Of a stretch of DNA of 50,033 nt, positions 45,658 through 50,033 are shown in pieces. Each line of letters begins with the position of its first letter. The first letter of the stretch is position 1. The DNA comes from Desulfosporosinus sp. (lineage in GTDB: Bacteria > Bacillota > Desulfitobacteriia > Desulfitobacteriales > Desulfitobacteriaceae), in NCBI GenBank assembly GCA_031292055.1, contig JARLHV010000113.1, positions 1 through 50,033 of the forward strand, read 5' to 3'. The notes below the pieces were generated by a model. That model was given only the letters and a program-made list of their open reading frames with translations. It did no database searches and was not told where the DNA came from. The position numbers and the translations under genes were made by a program.

Positions 45658-47115
45658 ATGACCGATGAAAAAGAGTTGGAATTTACTGACAAGCAACGGG
45701 TACTAATTATGATGCCCCTGCTGATTGGTGGATTTATCGCTTTATTAAATGAAACGCTTTTAAATGTCGCATTTCCCCAATTAATGTCTACCTTGCATGT
45801 TTCCACAAGTACGGTTCAGTGGCTGGGCACTGCTTACATGCTAATTATTGGTATTTTGGTTCCTGTAGTCGCTTTTCTTCTGAAAACATTCTCGACAAAA
45901 AAGCTGTATCTCACCGCGATGATTTTATTCGTTGTTGGTACGATTTGCTGTGGCTTTTCAGAGTTGTTTCCTGTTTTGTTGATTTTCCGGATAGTTCAGG
46001 GTGCAGGGACCGGAATGCTGATTCCGATTATGATGAATACAATTTTAGAAATTTATCCCACGGACAAAAGAGGTGCCGCAATGGGCACCTCTGTGCTTGT
46101 TATCGTAGTCGCACCAGCGATTGGACCGACACTTTCCGGTCTTATTTTGCAATATTTAAACTGGCATTGGCTATTTTTCTTAATTTTGCCGTTGGCGCTT
46201 CTCGCAATAATCTTAGGTATGATAACCTTAGAGAATGTTACAACTTTAACGAAGCCTAAAATTGACGTTCTGTCCGTCGTACTTTCTACTCTCGGTTTTG
46301 GCGGACTAATATTTGGAATCTGTTCGATAGAAAACATGGGTTTTTTAAACTCAACAGTTATGGTTTCCCTGCTGTGCGGAATCGGCGGGTTGATTTTATT
46401 TTCGAAACGTCAGTTTGCCTTAAAGCAGCCGATGCTGGAGCTCCGGGCATTGCAGTATCCCACGTTTACATTGGGAGCCGTTTTGATGTTCATAGCTTTT
46501 ATGATGCCATTTGCGGTAGGAATTATTCTGCCAACCTATACGCAGAGCGCATTGGGACTAACTCCATTTGCAGCGGGATTGGCATTATTGCCTGGAAGTA
46601 TTTTAGGTGGAGTCATCACGCCGTTGTCCGGCCGTCTTTATGATAAAATTGGGGCCAGGCCACTGGTAATCGGCGGATTTGCAGCGTTAACAGTAGCCAT
46701 GTTCTTTTTATCGCAAATCTCCGCATCAACAAATCTGATCATGCTGATTATTTTACAGACTTGCATGACTTTTGGCATTTCTCTGATTTTTACTCCCACA
46801 CAAACCAACTCATTAAATCAACTCCCGAAAGAGTATAATGCGCATGGCGTTGCAATTTTAAATACTATGCAACAGATCGCCGCAGCTTTCGGTTCTTCCC
46901 TGTTCATTGGTTTGATGGGGACTGTACAAACAAAGCACCTTGAAAAGTTCAAAAATCCTAGTATTTCTCAGCAGCATGCGGCGATTATTTCCGGTGTTGA
47001 CATGGCGTTTACTGCGGCGTTGATCATAGTTGTGATTGGACTGATTTTATCATTTTTAATAAAACGACGTGAAATAAGCCCGTATTTGAATCAATCAAAC
47101 TTGAAAAAAGAATAG
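45658..47115 (+). CDS. MFS multidrug exporter, DHA2 (EmrB/QacA) type
   Basis: 485 residues with about 14 hydrophobic segments, the DHA2 pattern. Segment 1 has GFIALLNETLLNVAFPQL (the family D/E motif is LNETLLNVA here), followed by TVQWLGTAYML, and motif C-like GPTLSGLIL in segment 5. It would export drugs or toxic compounds in exchange for protons. AGAAAGGAGTAGCATAACTA precedes the ATG. Monocistronic, 69 bp before the CDGSH gene. No adjacent regulator. Confidence 0.92.
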   Translation: MTDEKELEFTDKQRVLIMMPLLIGGFIALLNETLLNVAFPQLMSTLHVSTSTVQWLGTAYMLIIGILVPVVAFLLKTFSTKKLYLTAMILFVVGTICCGFSELFPVLLIFRIVQGAGTGMLIPIMMNTILEIYPTDKRGAAMGTSVLVIVVAPAIGPTLSGLILQYLNWHWLFFLILPLALLAIILGMITLENVTTLTKPKIDVLSVVLSTLGFGGLIFGICSIENMGFLNSTVMVSLLCGIGGLILFSKRQFALKQPMLELRALQYPTFTLGAVLMFIAFMMPFAVGIILPTYTQSALGLTPFAAGLALLPGSILGGVITPLSGRLYDKIGARPLVIGGFAALTVAMFFLSQISASTNLIMLIILQTCMTFGISLIFTPTQTNSLNQLPKEYNAHGVAILNTMQQIAAAFGSSLFIGLMGTVQTKHLEKFKNPSISQQHAAIISGVDMAFTAALIIVVIGLILSFLIKRREISPYLNQSNLKKE

Positions 47116-47184
47116 GTTGGCTATATTATGTTGAAAGTGGAAAGAAGTCTTAATACAAGCATTAATTGAAGGGTGATATACAAC

Positions 47185-47868
47185 ATGATGAACAATGAAA
47201 AGAAATGTAAGATTAAAATATTGAAAAATGGTCCTTACTTAGTCACCGGAAATGTCCCTTTGTCTGAAAAGATAATAGTTTCTAAGGGGAAAATCAATGT
47301 ATTTGAAGAGGGACGAAAATTACCGCAGGCTGAAGAATATACTCTATGTCGTTGCGGCCAATCAAAAAATGCGCCCTTTTGTGATGGCTCTCATGAGAGA
47401 AGCGGTTTTAATGGAGTCGAGAGAGCATCAAGAGCGAAATTTGAAGATAGGGCTGAAGTGATTGGGGGGCCGAATCTCGATCTTCTCGATGATAATCGAT
47501 GTGCCTTTGCTCGTTTTTGTCACAGGAAAGACGGAAATGTATGGTGGCTTACCGAAAACTCGGATAATCCGAACTATAGAGCAGAGGCAATTATTGCAGC
47601 CTCTGAGTGTCCCGCGGGAAGATTAGTTGCCTACGATAATACGGGAAAACCTCTTGAACCTAACTATGAACCTGCCATCGAAATACTTCAGGATTCTGAA
47701 AAAGAAGTTAGTGGCCCAATTTTTGTTAAAGGAAATATTCCTATTGAATCTGCAGAGGGATATACTTATGAAATAAGAAATAGAGTCACTCTTTGTCGCT
47801 GTGGCGAATCGAGAAATACCCCATTTTGCGATGCAACACATATTACAATGAAATTCTCAGATAAGTGA
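47185..47868 (+). CDS. Double CDGSH iron-sulfur protein with divergent 4Fe-4S domain
   Basis: About 227 residues. A first CDGSH zinc-finger-like [2Fe-2S] site (LCRCGQSKNAPFCDGSH) lies at about 53-70, a middle domain with conserved cysteines (NRCAFARFCHRKDGNVWWL; ASECPAGRLV) fits the divergent 4Fe-4S mono-cluster domain, and a second CDGSH-type site (LCRCGESRNTPFCDATH) ends the protein. Each site has the C-x-C-x2-[ST]-x3-P-x-C-D-x-[ST]-H pattern, though the second has Ala for Gly (CDATH). It is a redox or cluster-transfer protein, not clearly assigned to a pathway. GAAGGGTGATATACAAC favours the ATG at 47185 over the GTG at 47173. Confidence 0.88.
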   Translation: MMNNEKKCKIKILKNGPYLVTGNVPLSEKIIVSKGKINVFEEGRKLPQAEEYTLCRCGQSKNAPFCDGSHERSGFNGVERASRAKFEDRAEVIGGPNLDLLDDNRCAFARFCHRKDGNVWWLTENSDNPNYRAEAIIAASECPAGRLVAYDNTGKPLEPNYEPAIEILQDSEKEVSGPIFVKGNIPIESAEGYTYEIRNRVTLCRCGESRNTPFCDATHITMKFSDK

Positions 47869-47960
47869 GAAAAGAATTAATTGTAATATTTTGAGGTAGA
47901 GTTAAACATCTCCAAGGTCTGAATCGAGAAATATGACCAAAATAAATGTGTGCGAATAAG

Positions 47961-48590
47961 CTAAGAGACTGACTTCCAGTCTCCGAATTCATCCGTTAAT
48001 GTATCTTCTACCTCATCAAGAGTGATTCGCCCTATTTCTTTAAGGTGTCCTTCTTCCGACCATTCAAGGAAATCTTCGTACGTTAATTCTGGTTCTTCAT
48101 AGTAAAATTTCAGAAAGGAAAACCATATTCCGTCTGTGCGAATCTCCGCTTCATAACGTAGGAGATAGTACTCCGTGTCTTCAAGTGTACTCTGGAAAAA
48201 GATTGCCTGGCCGGGTACGATTAGCACAATATGGGCATCTGCATATTCGCGGCTGCCAAACTGAAGGGTAAAAGCTTGTAAATGAGTTTGATCATTTGTC
48301 CGATGTAGTGGATCGAGGGATTGTTTTAGATGAGATTCCCAAGTATAAACAGCTTCCGTAGCTTGGACTGCTTCCATCTCTTCCGCAATATCTTCAAGAC
48401 GGCGCGAAACGATCGAGGGTAGGGTGAATTCTTGGCAGGCTGTGGAACGACAGTGATAGACAGGAACATTATCTATGCGCCCAACACCGTGGGCCAAGTC
48501 AATCGGAACAGTTCGGGTGGTCAAATATCCTGTATCGCCACAGCCACACGAGTCAATAGGGTCTATAGTTTGATCAAACACATATGACAC
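47961..48590 (-). CDS. YgiT-type zinc-finger protein of unknown function
   Basis: 209 residues. The N-terminal ~60 residues carry CxC and CxxxxC pairs (IDSCGCGDTG, YHCRSTACQE) around a beta hairpin, followed by a helix IVSRRLEDIAEEMEAV, similar to the YgiT/MqsA zinc-finger family. The remaining ~140 residues form a soluble, acidic domain (EEPELTYEDFLEWSEEG) that I cannot assign. GAGGTG lies close before the ATG at 48590. No toxin gene lies beside it, so a MqsA-type antitoxin role is doubtful. Monocistronic. Confidence 0.7.
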   Translation of the reverse strand: MSYVFDQTIDPIDSCGCGDTGYLTTRTVPIDLAHGVGRIDNVPVYHCRSTACQEFTLPSIVSRRLEDIAEEMEAVQATEAVYTWESHLKQSLDPLHRTNDQTHLQAFTLQFGSREYADAHIVLIVPGQAIFFQSTLEDTEYYLLRYEAEIRTDGIWFSFLKFYYEEPELTYEDFLEWSEEGHLKEIGRITLDEVEDTLTDEFGDWKSVS

Positions 48591-48660
48591 CTCACTAAAA
48601 GTTTCTTTAGGCCTTAGTTTCCGACATTCGACAAGAATTTTATAATTCCTTTTTAACCTT

Positions 48661-49059
48661 TATAGATTCGATGTTTAATTTAAGTTGCTTTTTACGATAG
48701 CGTAGCCGAAAATCCCTGACTTCAGTCATAGGATAAGATCGGGTCTTTGGGGTGCGGAGAATCAATCTTCGTCCACTGTAGCAACCCTATACAAAGAGAT
48801 CTTGCTAGGTAGAAAAATTAAAGGTGAAATCATTTTGAATGGCGAAAGTATTTATGGTCAAGGTCCTGTGGTGTTACGTAAAATGATTCAGAAGGCGAAT
48901 TTCTTAAGAAATAATCAGGCACTAAAAGAAAATTACACGATTCTTATAGTAATGCATACTATGTAACAGGCCGCCTGCATAATAGAACCCATGGCGGCGT
49001 TCTCGCTGAACGGAGAACGGGTGAAACATGGCACGACTTCTGGAATATTTAGGAACTAG
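48661..49059 (+). pseudogene. pstB: Eroded phosphate ABC transporter ATPase (pstB relic)
   Basis: In one frame (48751-49059) one reads IKGEIILNGESIYGQGPVV, LRKMIQKANF, then, after a large internal deletion, ENYTILIVMHTM-stop-QAACIIEP and FSLNGERVKHGTTSGIFRN, matching PstB segments KGEILLNGEDIY, LRRxVGMVFQ, YTIVIVTHNMQQAARIS and FFLNGELVExGxTxxIF. Walker A is destroyed (AENQSSST), and the signature and Walker B parts are missing. An in-frame TAA stands at 48964-48966. Bits of the N-terminus with stops lie at 48661-48750. pstB normally stands right before phoU, as here; the rest of the pst operon is not seen to the left. Confidence 0.8.
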
Positions 49060-49067
49060 TACGAGAA

Positions 49068-49109
49068 TTAACAGAAGACTAACAGAAGACTAATAGTATA
49101 GGATATTTT
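49068..49109 (+). promoter_or_regulatory. Pho-box-like direct repeats and -10 of phoU
   Basis: TTAACA (49068), CTAACA (49079) and CTAATA (49090) are 11 bp apart and match the TTAACA-type PhoB/PhoP box. A weak -10 (GATATT or TATTTT, 49102-49109) follows. This differs in core from the TTCAG arrays at 10-19 kb, so phoU should answer to a PhoP/PhoB-type regulator. Confidence 0.65.
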
Positions 49110-49131
49110 GAATAATGAAGGAGGATAATCA

Positions 49132-49782
49132 ATGCGACAGTCATTAAATGAAGGACAGTTGAAGTTGACTAATCTACTTAAAGACATGGGTCAAGAAGTC
49201 GAAAGGATCCTACAAGGATGTATGCAAGCCCTTATGACCCTTGACCGGGATCAGGCAGAATTTTGGATTACAGAGGATCAATTGGTCAACAATTTTGAGC
49301 TGCAGGTGGATGAGGCGTGTGTGCGATTGATCGCAACTCAGCAACCAGTAGCCAAAGACTTGCGAAAGATTATTTCGGCGATGAAAATATCAACAGATCT
49401 CGAACGGATGGCGGATTTGTCCGTTGACATTGCCAAGGCTGTGCGGAGAATTGAGGGACCACTATGTAAATCGCTGATTGATATTCCTCAGATGGCTGAA
49501 AAGGTATTAAAAATGATACGGCAGGGCCTGGAAGCTTATAGTAACGAGGACATGGAACTTGCAAATGATCTGTCTGTACAGGATGACGCAGTTGACCATC
49601 TGTATAAACAAGTCGTACGTGACCTTTTAGTTGTCATGTCCGAAAAACCAGAAATCTTAGATCAAGGCATGTACTTGATTTTTGTATGTCGCTATCTCGA
49701 ACGTATTGCTGACCATGCGACAAATATTGGCGAAAATGTGATTTTTATTGCGACAGCGGAACGACATGACCTTAACAAATAA
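49132..49782 (+). CDS. phoU: Phosphate signaling protein PhoU
   Basis: 216 residues, standard PhoU length: two three-helix repeats, each with the conserved acidic metal-binding motif (ERMADLSVDIAKAV in the first, ERIADHATNIGENVIF in the second). PhoU links the Pst transporter to the PhoR kinase and limits phosphate signalling. AAGGAGGATAATCA precedes the ATG. The upstream pstB is a relic, so phoU now works without an adjacent Pst system; another pst copy may exist elsewhere. The upstream Pho-box-like repeats suggest its own phosphate-responsive promoter. Confidence 0.95.
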   Translation: MRQSLNEGQLKLTNLLKDMGQEVERILQGCMQALMTLDRDQAEFWITEDQLVNNFELQVDEACVRLIATQQPVAKDLRKIISAMKISTDLERMADLSVDIAKAVRRIEGPLCKSLIDIPQMAEKVLKMIRQGLEAYSNEDMELANDLSVQDDAVDHLYKQVVRDLLVVMSEKPEILDQGMYLIFVCRYLERIADHATNIGENVIFIATAERHDLNK

Positions 49783-49802
49783 TGAAAGATATTTGAATCA
49801 GG

Positions 49803-49828
49803 GGATGGCATGATGCCATCCTTTTTTA
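49803..49828 (+). terminator. Terminator of phoU
   Basis: GGATGGCA-tga-TGCCATCC (49803-49821) followed by TTTTTTA. Confidence 0.9.
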
Positions 49829-49922
49829 TAAATCAGAAAGAAAGTATAGCGTAGAAAGTGTCCTTTCTCGCCAAGGTTTTATATATGTTCTAATTTATTT
49901 TCAATGCGCCTGGTTTAATACC

Positions 49923-49939
49923 CCCGACTTCCAGTCGGG
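49923..49939 (+). mobile_element. Left-end hairpin of an IS200/IS605-type element
   Basis: CCCGACT-tcc-AGTCGGG forms a small perfect hairpin about 65 bp upstream of a transposase-like start. IS200/IS605 elements carry such subterminal hairpins as TnpA binding sites. The true end, some tens of bp to the left, cannot be fixed from this window. Confidence 0.55.
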
Positions 49940-50004
49940 ACAGCTTCTAGCGTGGAGCAAGTAGTAGCAGTCTGTTAAACTATATTAAAGGGGTGACAGC
50001 TGCT

Positions 50005-50033
50005 ATGGTAGATTACAAAAAAGGAAGCCACAC
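50005..50033 (+). CDS. tnpA: IS200/IS605-type transposase TnpA, first codons (partial)
   Basis: ATG at 50005 after AAAGGGGTGACAGC opens MVDYKKGSHT and runs off the window. The start resembles TnpA Y1 transposases (M-x-x-Y-K/R-x-x-x-H-S/T-V-Y), and the hairpin at 49923-49939 fits. Only nine or ten residues are visible, so this is a suggestion. Confidence 0.5.

Noticed and set aside
1..50033. tRNA, rRNA, tmRNA or SRP RNA genes
   Set aside because: No recognisable sequence of any of these in the intergenic regions.

Overview
The window looks like chromosome of an anaerobic, endospore-forming Firmicute of the Clostridia (Peptococcaceae type, for example a Desulfosporosinus or Desulfitobacterium relative). 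This rests on strong AGGAGG ribosome-binding sites, a polA-mutM-ytaF-coaE neighbourhood with the sporulation gene ytaF, an ORP/Mrp-type cluster of NifX-like proteins and ferredoxin-fused MinD ATPases as known from sulfate reducers, and many signal-transduction genes. The genus is inference; no rRNA or tRNA gene was seen.

Layout. 1-235: end of secF. 236-5650: a three-gene operon (TetR regulator, ATP-grasp/phosphohistidine enzyme of rifampin-phosphotransferase shape, B12-binding radical SAM enzyme), bracketed by two related non-coding repeats and next to a DJ-1/PfpI relic. 5686-6320: RelE/ParE-Phd toxin-antitoxin pair. 6585-9437: YtrA-type GntR regulator with an ABC transporter. 9500-9748: small LysM protein. 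10009-19615: an envelope glycosylation region with an OmpR-type two-component system, a YkcB-like GT-C transferase, a truncated YkcC-like GT2, a Gpi18-like GT-C, a lipoprotein, a repeat protein and an orphan atypical response regulator. Three promoters here share arrays of TTCAG-type boxes with exact 11-bp phasing, each ending 9 bp before a -10 box. 19720-21508: EamA exporter and TrmB-type regulator. 21713-30925: polA, mutM, then an inserted tubulin/FtsZ-like GTPase and an ABC-F ATPase (the latter behind a near copy of the polA promoter), then ytaF, coaE and a lytic transglycosylase. 31033-32384: CsoR-family regulator, MarR regulator with a perfect operator palindrome, zinc-binding small protein. 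32584-37955: ORP-like cluster (DUF134 protein, three NifX-like proteins, Mrp ATPase, MerR regulator, two ferredoxin-MinD ATPases), with two promoters of identical architecture carrying the same palindrome. 38085-43729: 16-bp tandem repeats, hybrid histidine kinase with several PAS domains, RsbW-like ATPase, NarL-type regulator, HPt protein; a GxxExxY relic sits between 22-bp inverted repeats. 44066-48590: secreted SGNH hydrolase, 14-TM type MFS exporter, double CDGSH protein, zinc-finger protein. 48661-49828: eroded pstB, Pho-box-like repeats, phoU. 49923-50033: left end of an IS200/IS605-type element.

How the parts fit. The 10-19 kb region reads as one regulon for lipid-linked sugar transfer to the envelope, probably driven by the 10100-12309 two-component system. 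The 32-38 kb cluster reads as one metal/Fe-S-cofactor module under a shared operator. The 38-44 kb genes read as a split phosphorelay. Relics (DJ-1, GT2, GxxExxY, possible SDR, pstB) and duplicated non-coding pieces show ongoing loss and rearrangement between otherwise conserved core genes.
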